The notes under the pieces: model-generated | What the model was told of the DNA's origin: nothing | The model's database searches: none | Seen by the model: only the letters and a program-made list of their open reading frames with translations | Shown here: positions 23,925 through 32,342 of the stretch, piece after piece | How the letters are laid out: each line of letters begins with the position of its first letter | Numbering within the stretch: position 1 is the first letter of the stretch | Assembly (NCBI RefSeq): GCF_030546645.1 | Contig: NZ_JAUOTO010000009.1 | Span: 1-64,000, forward strand | Origin: Flavitalea plasmicola | Lineage (GTDB): Bacteria; Bacteroidota; Bacteroidia; Chitinophagales; Chitinophagaceae | DNA length: 64,000 nucleotides | Reading direction: 5' to 3' | Program-made: the position numbers and the translations under genes

Positions 23925-24699
23925 CAGGAGATGCAACGCTGAAGCGCTGTCCCTGTATGCGATCGTATTCACGGACGTAGTCGGGATGTTCGGTGCCCAT
24001 GAGGCGATCCCAGATCCTGAAATAAAGGCCGTAGTTGCCTTTGAACTTGCTGTGGTGCATGTTGTGATGGACGGAGGTGTTGAATATTTCGAAGAGGAAG
24101 GAGCTCCTGAAGCTGCGCGGCATGATCTCGTATCCCAGGTGACCATATGCGTTGATGATGAGGCTTATGATCGTGAACAAGGCGATGGTGAGGATATGGA
24201 CGGGGAGGATCAGCGCGATCAGCAGCAGTACGGCGCCTTCGGTCCAGGATTCGATGAAATGAAAGGAATAGGCGGCCCAGGGGGAGGGATTGGTGGAGCG
24301 ATGATGCAGCAGGTGGGTGAGCCGGAATATTTTTGGGTGGTGCAGAAGCCGGTGCATCCAATAGAAGTATGTGTCGTGGATGATGAGGCAAAGGAGGAGG
24401 CTGAAGACCAGCCATACGATGGAATGATCGGAGAGGTTATGATAAACGAGCGTATATTTTGAGAAAGGGGTGAGGAAGATGATATAGCTAATGATCGTGA
24501 AGACGAGGGAGCTTTGGAGTGAGTGCAGGATCTCTCTTCGAAAGTCTTTTTTGCCGGCGTGTTTCTGCTGGATCTTGTTCCGGGTGAAGCGTTCGCGGAT
24601 GAGGCCATAGAACAGGGCAAAGAAGATGCCGGCGATGACGAAGTAACGCAGGGCCGTGAAGGTGAAGATCCGGGTGATAAGATGGAGTATGGTGTGCAT
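23914..24699 (-). CDS. Sterol desaturase/fatty acid hydroxylase family membrane enzyme
   Basis: A 261-aa integral membrane protein with four or more hydrophobic helices and the histidine boxes of the di-iron hydroxylase superfamily: HDTYFYWMHRLLHH, HLLHHRSTNPSPWAAYSFH, and a third box HHNMHHSKFKGNYG. Members hydroxylate or desaturate lipids such as hopanoids, carotenoids or fatty acids. It lies 69 nt after the Crp-like gene on the same strand, so they may form one unit. The substrate cannot be read from sequence. Confidence 0.9.
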   Translation of the reverse strand: MHTILHLITRIFTFTALRYFVIAGIFFALFYGLIRERFTRNKIQQKHAGKKDFRREILHSLQSSLVFTIISYIIFLTPFSKYTLVYHNLSDHSIVWLVFSLLLCLIIHDTYFYWMHRLLHHPKIFRLTHLLHHRSTNPSPWAAYSFHFIESWTEGAVLLLIALILPVHILTIALFTIISLIINAYGHLGYEIMPRSFRSSFLFEIFNTSVHHNMHHSKFKGNYGLYFRIWDRLMGTEHPDYVREYDRIQGQRFSVASPANS

Positions 24700-24767
24700 A
24701 CGTTTGTATTGAACTTGTTGCCATAAAGGTATATTGGACGGAACAGGGAAAAATTAGCAAAAGATAA

Positions 24768-25355
24768 TTAGCGGGGCCGGGCGATCCTTTTCCGGATGCG
24801 GCTGAGGGACACGGGGGTGATGCCCAGGAAGGTGGAGATGTGCTTGTTGGGTACCCGGTTGAAAATGCCGGGCTTTTCCTGGATCAGCCTGAGGTAGCGC
24901 TCTTCGGGGCTGAGCAATACAAAGGATTCTATCCTTTCAATGGACTGCGAGAGGATCTGCATTAGCAAGAGGTGGCGCATAGCCGATAACCGGGGGTTGT
25001 TGTCGATGATGGGTTGAACGGTGGCATAGTCCACCTCCATCAGCGTAGTGTCTTCCATGGCCTGGTAGGTGAAGCGGGATGGTTTTTGATGAATGATGCT
25101 GTCGAAAGAAGCGAGGAATTGCTGTTCCCAGCGAAGGCTGATGGTTATCTCTTCCCCGTTGTCCTGGAGATGGTAAGCGCGGATGAGGCCCTGGCTGATG
25201 AGGGCAAGCTTTTGAGAAATGAAGCCTTTCTGTATATAGATCTCTCCGGCGCGGAGGATCTTTGTTTCAGCCAGTGTGTAGAGCTGGGTGACGTCTTCGG
25301 GTAATAGTCCTTTGAAAAGATGGACGTAGTGGGCTATTTCATCGGCGGGTGACAT
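24768..25355 (-). CDS. Crp/Fnr-family transcriptional regulator
   Basis: A 195-aa regulator with a cyclic-nucleotide-binding beta-roll (about 10-125: ILRAGEIYIQKGFISQKLAL, SLRWEQQFLASFDSII) and a C-terminal winged helix: NRVPNKHISTFLGITPVSLS then RIRKRIA. The ligand-binding Arg typical of cAMP receptors is not evident, as in many Bacteroidetes members. It is the upstream partner of the sterol-desaturase-like gene (69 nt apart) and is the likely regulator of it. A terminator just upstream (25371-25407) separates it from the peptidase gene. Confidence 0.9.
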   Translation of the reverse strand: MSPADEIAHYVHLFKGLLPEDVTQLYTLAETKILRAGEIYIQKGFISQKLALISQGLIRAYHLQDNGEEITISLRWEQQFLASFDSIIHQKPSRFTYQAMEDTTLMEVDYATVQPIIDNNPRLSAMRHLLLMQILSQSIERIESFVLLSPEERYLRLIQEKPGIFNRVPNKHISTFLGITPVSLSRIRKRIARPR

Positions 25356-25370
25356 GCGCCGGAAGGTAAG

Positions 25371-25407
25371 GAAAAAAAATGACCCCGGATAAATGACGTC
25401 CGGGGTC
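25371..25407 (-). terminator. Intrinsic terminator downstream of the M20 peptidase gene
   Basis: The 9-bp stem GACCCCGGA/TCCGGGGTC (25381-25389 with 25399-25407) is followed on the minus strand by eight T. It lies about 280 bp after the peptidase stop and 16 bp before the Crp gene start, and would insulate the two. Nothing recognisable fills the 280 bp between peptidase and hairpin. Confidence 0.85.
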
Positions 25408-25690
25408 TGCGTGTTGGAGGTATCGGTATATCAGTTGTGAATATCTACGTTAAAGTCGACGTTAAGGTTTTGCCTAAGTAGTATCTAAAAACCTGCCAAC
25501 CGGGAAGTAATGGGTTTTCAAGATCTTATCGTTTTTTGAGGATATTGGGAGTGGGGATTGTTTTACCCAACCTGGACATTTGGATGCATCGAAATCGATG
25601 ATTCGATTGTCAATAGGGTTGGTTATTCATGAATGGCCTGGGGCCGTCTTTTCACTGTCAACTATTTATATATATGCCGTCCGGGTGTTT

Positions 25691-26986
25691 TTAGCGCCCG
25701 AGCCTGTAGAGAAAGATCGCCGCGCGCTGGATGAGGACGGGGTACTCCTTGAGGTTGATGGTCTCTCCTGCTTTATGGGCGCCGCCGCCGGAGGCTCCCA
25801 GCCCGTCGAGGCAATCCATGTATTGGGCGATGTCCGAAATGTCGCCGGCACCTCTGGCGCCGGGGTCGCCTGCTATTGTTTCTCCGATGCCCATGTCACG
25901 GGTGACCTTATCCAGCTGGGCTACCAGTCCGAGATTGCCGGGCGTGGGCTCCATGGAAGGAAGGCCGTCGGTGAAGCTGATGGCCGCCTGGGCGCCGGCA
26001 AGGCTGGCGGCTACGATCGCCTGCATTTTTTCACGGGCGGCGTTCTTTTGCGCTTCGGAGAGGAAGCGCAGGTCGCCTGTCACGTGCGCCGCAGGGGCGA
26101 TGATATTGGTTTTGCCCAGGACTTCGCCGCGGGCATCCTGGTCCGTGAGCTTCATCCCGGAGCCACCGACGATGAGACCGGGGTTAAAAGTGAGGTATTT
26201 CTCGTGGCTTAATTGTTCCCTGAATGTGTTGAGGATGCGAGCTGCCTCATAGATGGCGCCAAAGCCGGCCGAGTCGGTGAATACCTGGGAGGAATGCCCT
26301 GTACGGGCGGTGATGTCCAGGGACCAGCCGCTGGCGCCACGGCGGGCGGCGGCTACGGTGTGGAGGCCCATGGCCGATTCGAAACCGAGGGCTATGTCGC
26401 ATGTCTTCGCCCTTTCGATGAAATCTTTTCTGGCCACCTGATGCGGGAAGCCGGATCTTTCCTCATCACCTGTAAAATAAGCGACGATATTAAGGTCCTT
26501 CAGCAGTCCGGCGGCCTGCAGGCCTTGCAAGGCTGCGATCATTACCACGTCTCCCCCTTTCATATCGTTGACGCCCTGGCCTGTGGCGGTGGAGTCATTC
26601 AAGACTGTATAAAGACCCGCGGGCATATCGGGTTCGAAGACGGTGTCCAGGTGGCCGATGAGGAAGAGCTTTTTACCTTTTTTGCCTTTATGTGTAGCTA
26701 CGAGGTGCCCTGCCCGGTGGAGGGAGTCGGGTTCGGCGACCCATTCGATGGTGAAGCCCAGCTTTTCCAGCTCCTTCGCATATATGGCCCCGACCTTTTT
26801 CACGCCTGCGATGTTGAGCGTACCACTGTTGATGTTGACGGATTCGATCAGCAGCCGCATGGTGCTGTCCATATGGGTGGTGACCCAGGCGATGGCTTTT
26901 TTTTCAGCGGGTGAAAGCTGGGCCTTTGCAGTAAAGGAGACCACTGAAGCCAGAAAGGCGAACAAATAGCAGATAGTTTTACTCAT
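25691..26986 (-). CDS. Exported M20-family metallopeptidase (glutamate carboxypeptidase-like)
   Basis: A 431-aa zinc peptidase with signal peptide MSKTICYLFAFLASVVSFTA. Metal ligands and catalytic residues of M20 (CPG2 subfamily) are in place: LIGHLDTVFEPD, GVNDMKGGDVVMI, TGDEERSGFP (general base Glu), FESAMG, and the last ligand in ASGGGAHKAGETI. A dimerisation lid domain lies about residues 210-330. It should release terminal amino acids from peptides or folate-like substrates in the periplasm. It diverges from the beta-lactamase-like gene (50 bp apart), with which it may share control. Confidence 0.9.
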   Translation of the reverse strand: MSKTICYLFAFLASVVSFTAKAQLSPAEKKAIAWVTTHMDSTMRLLIESVNINSGTLNIAGVKKVGAIYAKELEKLGFTIEWVAEPDSLHRAGHLVATHKGKKGKKLFLIGHLDTVFEPDMPAGLYTVLNDSTATGQGVNDMKGGDVVMIAALQGLQAAGLLKDLNIVAYFTGDEERSGFPHQVARKDFIERAKTCDIALGFESAMGLHTVAAARRGASGWSLDITARTGHSSQVFTDSAGFGAIYEAARILNTFREQLSHEKYLTFNPGLIVGGSGMKLTDQDARGEVLGKTNIIAPAAHVTGDLRFLSEAQKNAAREKMQAIVAASLAGAQAAISFTDGLPSMEPTPGNLGLVAQLDKVTRDMGIGETIAGDPGARGAGDISDIAQYMDCLDGLGASGGGAHKAGETINLKEYPVLIQRAAIFLYRLGR

Positions 26987-27036
26987 GGTAGACTAAAGAT
27001 ATTAAACCCGGATTGTTTTTCCCGGTCAATAGGGCT

Positions 27037-28107
27037 ATGTTATTAAAAAATACAGGGATAGCAATTTTGTTTGTTTTGGTGGCTTCGGCCGGGCGGGCGC
27101 AGCGCACGGATAAGCTGGACCAGTGGATGGAGGATCATGTAAAAGAGATGGGCGGCCGGGCCATGCTGGCGGTATGGAAGGATGGAAAGCTGGTGTATAG
27201 CCAGTCGGCCAACGAGATGACCCGAAAACAGAAAATGGTGAACAAGTTCATCGCCCGGCGTCAGAAAAAGGAGGCGGACCTCAGTGATTATACAATGTCT
27301 ACCCGCCAGCCGATTGCCAGCTGCAGCAAATGGCTGAGCGCTGCGCTGGTGATGACCTTTGTAGATGAGGGAAAACTACAGCTTTCCGACACCGTAGGTA
27401 AATACCTGCCAGTGCTTTCGGCCCATGGAAAAGGGATGATCACAGTGCGCCAATGCCTCAGCCATCTTACGGGGATCAACGAGCCGCCTTTGAAGGAGAG
27501 TCTCAAGGATTTGAGGAAGGTCGGCAGTATGGACGAAGCGATGGAATATATTGCGAAGATGCCGATGGAAGGGACCCCAGGGGAAGTTTTCCATTATAGC
27601 AATGCGGGGTTGCAGATTGCAGGGGCCATCATCGAGAAGATCGGGGGCGCGAGTTTTGAAGAGCTTTTTGCGGAACGGATCGCCCGGCCGCTGGACATGA
27701 AGGATACGGATTTTGGAAAGGGGAGGGTTGCCTTGCCGGCAGGAGGCGCCAGCAGTACGCCGGAAGATTATTTGAACTTCCTGGTGATGATCCTTGGGAA
27801 AGGCGTGTTCCAGGGGCACCGGATATTGAGTGAAAGCAGTGTAGCGGCGATGGAAAAAGATCGGATCGATCCGGACGTAAGGGTTGCCTATTCACCTGTG
27901 CCGATGGCACAAATCGGCTATGGCTATGGGGAATGGGTCGTGCGGCCGGAGGGTACAACGGTGACCAGTCCCGGATTATTCGGGAGTGTGCCATGGGTGG
28001 ACAATGAAAAAGGGTATTGTGCTTTTTTGATGGCCTTCTATATAAAGCGGGATGACAGGGAGGCGAGATTCAGGGAATTGAAACAGCTGGTGGACGCTAG
28101 CCTCTGA
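27037..28107 (+). CDS. Exported serine hydrolase, beta-lactamase class C/PBP family
   Basis: A 356-aa exported protein starting at the ATG at 27037 (MLLKNTGIAILFVLVASAGR then AQ), chosen over an upstream start without a signal. The SxxK motif is SCSKW, and the second motif YSN is in FHYSNAGLQIAG. The third motif region near GLFGSVPWVDNEKGYCAF is atypical. Such proteins are usually esterases, D-aminopeptidases or DD-peptidases rather than true beta-lactamases. The 3' end overlaps the convergent AraC gene by 11 nt. Confidence 0.85.
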   Translation: MLLKNTGIAILFVLVASAGRAQRTDKLDQWMEDHVKEMGGRAMLAVWKDGKLVYSQSANEMTRKQKMVNKFIARRQKKEADLSDYTMSTRQPIASCSKWLSAALVMTFVDEGKLQLSDTVGKYLPVLSAHGKGMITVRQCLSHLTGINEPPLKESLKDLRKVGSMDEAMEYIAKMPMEGTPGEVFHYSNAGLQIAGAIIEKIGGASFEELFAERIARPLDMKDTDFGKGRVALPAGGASSTPEDYLNFLVMILGKGVFQGHRILSESSVAAMEKDRIDPDVRVAYSPVPMAQIGYGYGEWVVRPEGTTVTSPGLFGSVPWVDNEKGYCAFLMAFYIKRDDREARFRELKQLVDASL

Positions 28108-29002
28108 ATGCCGAGGGAGTCATATGGGTTTGTTTTTTAAAGAAGTGGTTGAAATGCGCCGGCTCTTCGAATCCCAGGCAGTAGCTGATCTCGGAAATAT
28201 TCCAATCTGTATGTTTGAGCAGGGCTTTGGCCTCGCTGGCCAGTCTTTCAGAGATATGCCCGGTGGTCGTCTTGCCTGTGCTGAGCTTGATGGCACGGTT
28301 CAGGTGATTAACGTGAACGTTTAGCTGCTCGGCAAAGTCCCGGGCGCTGCGGAGGGTAAATTGCTGAGACGCGGACTCGATGGGGAACTGGCGTTCCAGC
28401 AGCTCGGTGAATACGGCTGTGATCCTGGCATTGGCATCCTTGTGCTGGTAGAGCGCTTCCGTCGGCTGCATTTTCAGGGCATAATGCACCATCTCCATGA
28501 TGTAATTGCGGATCAGGTCGTATTTAAAACGATAGTCGGACCTGAGCTCTTCCAGCATTTTTTCAAAGACATGGCTTACATTCTTATCCTGTGTGGGGTC
28601 GAGCGTATAGGCGGGTTTGCCGCCGGTTGCGTACATGGGCAGCTCGCGCAGGCTCACGCGCATGTGGTCGCTGAAAAATTCTTCCTTGAAGATGCAGAAA
28701 TAACCTGAATTGGTTTGGCTCTCGTCCACGTTCTCGAACGTATAGGGTACGCGGGGGTTGAAGAACAGCAATGCCGGTCCGGATACTTCCAGGCTCTTAT
28801 CCGCATAATGATAGATGTGATGGCCGCGCATGAGGGAGATCTTATAGTAATCCCGCCGGGCATAGGTGACGGGTTTTTTGCTGACCAGGGCCAGGTCCTC
28901 TATTTTGAATGCATTGAAATGTCCCACCTCTCTTTCCAGGTTGTCCGGGATGCCGAGGCATTTATTACGATAGAAGTCTGCGATGGTTTCGGTGTTGGAC
29001 AT
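28097..29002 (-). CDS. AraC-family transcriptional regulator
   Basis: A 301-aa regulator with an N-terminal cupin-like sensor domain (about 30-160: YKISLMRGHHIYHYADKSLE, FFNPRVPYTFENVDE) and a C-terminal AraC helix-turn-helix pair: RDFAEQLNVHVNHLNRAIKL, then ISEISYCLGFEEPAHFNHFF and KKQTHMTPSAFR. It lies 70 nt downstream of the aldo/keto reductase gene on the same strand; the order SDR, aldo/keto reductase, AraC suggests one transcript. Regulators of this type often control exactly such oxidoreductases, but the inducer is unknown. Confidence 0.9.
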   Translation of the reverse strand: MSNTETIADFYRNKCLGIPDNLEREVGHFNAFKIEDLALVSKKPVTYARRDYYKISLMRGHHIYHYADKSLEVSGPALLFFNPRVPYTFENVDESQTNSGYFCIFKEEFFSDHMRVSLRELPMYATGGKPAYTLDPTQDKNVSHVFEKMLEELRSDYRFKYDLIRNYIMEMVHYALKMQPTEALYQHKDANARITAVFTELLERQFPIESASQQFTLRSARDFAEQLNVHVNHLNRAIKLSTGKTTTGHISERLASEAKALLKHTDWNISEISYCLGFEEPAHFNHFFKKQTHMTPSAFRG

Positions 29003-29071
29003 TGCTGTTCGCTTTTGTTTGTAGTTGTTCCAGGTTGTGTTCGTAGTTGTTCTATGTTAGTTTATGCTGCG

Positions 29072-30097
29072 TTAAGAACGTTCCCATTTACGGTCCTTGC
29101 CCTGGTATTCCAGCATCCACCCGGGGTATTCGGGGGCCAGTTTGCTGGCGGTGTCCAGCTTTTCCAGTTCGGAGGGGTCGAGCTTCAGATCGATGGCTGC
29201 GAGGTTGTCTTCCAGCTGCTGGGGTCTTTTGGCGCCGATGACGATGGTGCTCACGACGGGCTGGTGCAATAACCAGGCGAGGGCGATCCGGGCTACGGAG
29301 ACGTTCCTGGGCTTTGCGATCTCCTGCATGGCATCAACGACATTATAGACTTTTTCCCGATCCACCGGCGGGAAGTCGAAGTTCACGCGACGGCCTTCTT
29401 CGGGGGCGCTATTGCGGGTGTATTTGCCGCTGAGCAGCCCACCGGCCAGGGGACTCCATACCATCAGGCCTATTTTCTGATCCAGTAGCAAAGGTACGAT
29501 CTCTCTTTCTATATCGCGGGCGGCGATGGTGTAGTAGGCCTGCAGCGAGATGAATTTTGCATAGTCGTGGCGTTCGGAGACGGAGAGGGATTTCATGATA
29601 TGCCAGGCGGACAGATTGCTGCACCCGATGTAGCGTACTTTGCCGCTGGTGACGAGGGTGTCGAGTGCGGCCAGGGTTTCTTCCAGGGGTGTCAGCGTAT
29701 CATATCCGTGGATCTGGTAGAGATCGATATAGTCTATCTGCAGGCGCCGCAGGCTTTCTTCCACCTGTTGCAGGATGTGCTTGCGGGTGAGGCCCAGGTG
29801 ATTGGGACCTTCGCCTACCCGGCCCCGTACTTTGGTGGCGATGATGAGGTCGTCCCGTCGCAGGCCCAGGTTGCGGAGGGCTGTACCCGTCATCTGTTCG
29901 CTCAGCCCTTCGCTATAGACATTGGCCGTGTCGATGAAGTTGATGCCTGCCTCTACGGAGCGGCGTACCAGCGCGTCCACCTCGTCCTGCGGGAGGGTGC
30001 CTATGGCAGAATAGAGTCCTTTTCCGCCAAACGTCATGGTGCCCAGGCAGAGTTCCGATACTTTAAGGCCTGTATTACCTAACAAATTGTATCTCAT
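29072..30097 (-). CDS. Aldo/keto reductase
   Basis: A 341-aa NADPH-dependent oxidoreductase with a TIM-barrel. The ATG at 30097 (MRYNLLGNTGLKVSELCLG) is preferred; a frame start at 30115 adds six residues. The catalytic tetrad is visible: Asp and Tyr in FIDTANVYSEG, Lys in IIATKVRG, His in YQIHGYD. The C-terminal NADP-binding part has STIVIGAKRPQQLEDNL. The start lies inside the 3' end of the SDR gene (23-nt overlap), so the two are translationally coupled. Substrate unknown; reduction of small aldehydes or ketones is expected. Confidence 0.92.
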   Translation of the reverse strand: MRYNLLGNTGLKVSELCLGTMTFGGKGLYSAIGTLPQDEVDALVRRSVEAGINFIDTANVYSEGLSEQMTGTALRNLGLRRDDLIIATKVRGRVGEGPNHLGLTRKHILQQVEESLRRLQIDYIDLYQIHGYDTLTPLEETLAALDTLVTSGKVRYIGCSNLSAWHIMKSLSVSERHDYAKFISLQAYYTIAARDIEREIVPLLLDQKIGLMVWSPLAGGLLSGKYTRNSAPEEGRRVNFDFPPVDREKVYNVVDAMQEIAKPRNVSVARIALAWLLHQPVVSTIVIGAKRPQQLEDNLAAIDLKLDPSELEKLDTASKLAPEYPGWMLEYQGKDRKWERS

Positions 30098-30815
30098 TAT
30101 TTGAATGTTTTTCAAGTTTTAAGGGAGTAGTATGATTATCCAGCAATAGGAGGCGGGGCGGGTTGGGCTGACCGGCCAGCTCGATGAAGCCTGCGGCTAC
30201 TTCGTCGTGATCGTGGAGCCTCACATTCTCCATGGTGAAATATTCTTTTGACCAGAGCTGTGCCTGGAAAGCCGCGGGGGCGACAACGGTGATGTTGATC
30301 CCCAGGCTGTGCACTTCTTCCATGATCCTTTCGGAGAGGCCCAGAATGGCGTGTTTGGTGGCTGCGTACATATCCGTATCGGCAGCGGAGGCGCAGGCTG
30401 CCAGGGACGAAATGTTGAGGATATATCCTGAACGTTGCCGGCGGAGATAAGGGAGGACTTTGTACATGACCGTCATGGGCGCCACGGTGTTGATCGCGAA
30501 GCAGCGGTCGATGACAGCGGGGCCCAGCTCTTCCATGGCGCCATGGACCGCATAGCCTGCGTTATTGACGACCACGTCGATGCGGCCAAAAGTCTTATGC
30601 GTGTCGGCGATGGCCTGTTCTATTGCCTGTTCATCCGTCAGGTCGACCTGGAGGGGCAGGAAGTTCCCGGCCAGGGCGGTGATATTCCTGGAGAGGTTTG
30701 CGATCGATCTTGTGGTAGCGGCCACCCGATCGCCTTTTTCCAGCAGCATCTTTACGAAGGCAAGGCCCAGTCCATGAGAGGCGCCCGTGATAAACCATAC
30801 TTTTTTGTTGTGCAT
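30075..30815 (-). CDS. Short-chain dehydrogenase/reductase
   Basis: A 246-aa Rossmann-fold oxidoreductase. It shows the TGASHGLG cofactor motif (10-17), the NNAGYAVHG strand, and the catalytic Ser in NISSLAACASAADTD with YAATKHA providing Tyr and Lys. It belongs to the classical SDR group that often acts on sugars, alcohols or quinones. It is the first gene of a probable operon with the aldo/keto reductase and the AraC regulator. Confidence 0.92.
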   Translation of the reverse strand: MHNKKVWFITGASHGLGLAFVKMLLEKGDRVAATTRSIANLSRNITALAGNFLPLQVDLTDEQAIEQAIADTHKTFGRIDVVVNNAGYAVHGAMEELGPAVIDRCFAINTVAPMTVMYKVLPYLRRQRSGYILNISSLAACASAADTDMYAATKHAILGLSERIMEEVHSLGINITVVAPAAFQAQLWSKEYFTMENVRLHDHDEVAAGFIELAGQPNPPRLLLLDNHTTPLKLEKHSNNEIQFVR

Positions 30816-31002
30816 GATCGGTGGTTTTGGATACTACAAATGTAGTCCGGGAGGATGGCGTGGTTGTTATCGCTTTCAAACCAATAGTTGCGAAATTCAA
30901 ACAATTGGGCCTTTTTGTTAAGGAAAGCATAAGGCTGGATAGTATGTCAAGTGGTTGTCAGTTCACAGGCAGGAAGGGGGGGAAATTTGTGAAAAAGCAA
31001 TT

Positions 31003-32301
31003 ATGACAAAGACAAAACTACGTTTATGGCCTGCGCTGGTATTGCTGCTTCCAGCGCTTGAATCCTGCAAGAAAGATGACCATGGAGGCGGCCCCAAGGA
31101 GAAAAAGACTATCATGGTGACCAATGTATTAGATTCCAGGCCGCTGGTAGAGTCGGGGACTTTTCAGGGAACGGGCTCTCCGGCGCTGATATTGCCGGGA
31201 CAATCCACAACCATCACTTTTTCCGCAGCCAAAGGAGAGGCTTTAACCTTTGCCACTATGTATGGATGGTCCAACGACCTGTTCTTTGCCCCGGCCAATC
31301 CGGGGATCGCCGTTTATGATGCGCAAGGGATGCCTATTGAAGGGGATGTTTCCGCACAAGTGAAATTATGGGATAACGGGACGCGGATCAACCAGGCGCC
31401 AGGCGCTCAAGCAAATCATCCGGGGACAGCGGACGTGCATAATATTACAGAAGTGAAGGGTACGGATGCGCAGGGCAATACTTACCTGGCGGCCTCTTCG
31501 CTGGTGAAAGCAACCTTGCATTATAATGGCAATTCCACCTTTACGCTGACCCTGCAAAATATTTCAGGGGGCACGGCCAATGAAACGCCGCTCAGTCCCG
31601 GGGTGTGGGCTGTCAGTTATATTGTGGGCGGATCGTTGCTGAGCCCGAACCCATTGTATAAGGAAGGGCAACCAACCGCCAATGGACTTACTTCCATTGC
31701 CGAGGCGGGGAATAATGCGCCGCTGCACACGTATGTCCAAAGCATTACGGGGATCTTTACTCCCTTGTCGCCCGTACTGGTAGTGATCTATAACGGGATC
31801 GACAATCCCATCTACAAAGTGGGAGAGAAGGATAGGGGGATGGGGCTAACGCCGCTGGCACAGAAGGGTAATGCAGATACATTAGCGGCCAACCTGTTGC
31901 ATAAGCCGGGTATCAAGGCAGTGTATGTGCTGCCTGCGGCTGTAACGAAGGTATTGCTGCCCATGATGGGAGATATGGCGGGCAGCCAGGTATCGCAGGA
32001 AATTTCCGTGAGCAAGGGAGACAGGCTGGCCATTGCGACGATGTATGGCTTCTCCAACGATTGGTTCTTTGCGTCCATGGGGAATGGGGTGGATGCGACG
32101 ATGACGGGGGATATTTCCACTACGATCGGACTGTATGATGATGGATCGGCGGTGAACCAGTTCCCGGGCGCCGGAATTACACAATTCAACCTGGCAGGGA
32201 CGCCGCTGGCGGAAAGCAAGCCTATTGCCGTGGTCCCGAATCCGAATGCGTTCACCACCCTGCCCGCTATTAAGAATATCATCAAAGTGACGGTACAGTA
32301 G
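31003..32301 (+). CDS. Lipoprotein with two spondin-N-like domains
   Basis: A 432-aa lipoprotein. The ATG at 31003 (MTKTKLRLWPALVLLLPALE followed by SCKK) gives a proper lipobox with Cys22; the upstream frame start at 30955 does not. The mature protein is duplicated. Both halves contain ATMYG(W/F)SND.FFA, a GD(V/I)S segment, and an LYDDGSAVNQFPG-type motif, matching the spondin-N domain, a calcium-binding C2-like fold. LSPGVWAVSYIVGG and LSPVLVVIYNG start the equivalent segments. Such proteins occur in marine and soil Bacteroidetes and may bind surfaces or matrix. Confidence 0.85.
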   Translation: MTKTKLRLWPALVLLLPALESCKKDDHGGGPKEKKTIMVTNVLDSRPLVESGTFQGTGSPALILPGQSTTITFSAAKGEALTFATMYGWSNDLFFAPANPGIAVYDAQGMPIEGDVSAQVKLWDNGTRINQAPGAQANHPGTADVHNITEVKGTDAQGNTYLAASSLVKATLHYNGNSTFTLTLQNISGGTANETPLSPGVWAVSYIVGGSLLSPNPLYKEGQPTANGLTSIAEAGNNAPLHTYVQSITGIFTPLSPVLVVIYNGIDNPIYKVGEKDRGMGLTPLAQKGNADTLAANLLHKPGIKAVYVLPAAVTKVLLPMMGDMAGSQVSQEISVSKGDRLAIATMYGFSNDWFFASMGNGVDATMTGDISTTIGLYDDGSAVNQFPGAGITQFNLAGTPLAESKPIAVVPNPNAFTTLPAIKNIIKVTVQ

Positions 32302-32342
32302 GAGGATCAGCCATCCGTTTTTGGGGAGAGTGGTTTGATATT

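Noticed and set aside
25691-26986. Plus-strand frames within the M20 peptidase gene (up to 233 codons)
   Set aside because: They lie entirely within a well-supported minus-strand enzyme gene and show no domains.
27037-28107. A true beta-lactamase resistance gene
   Set aside because: SxxK and YxN are present but the third motif region is atypical; the broader serine hydrolase family is the safer call.
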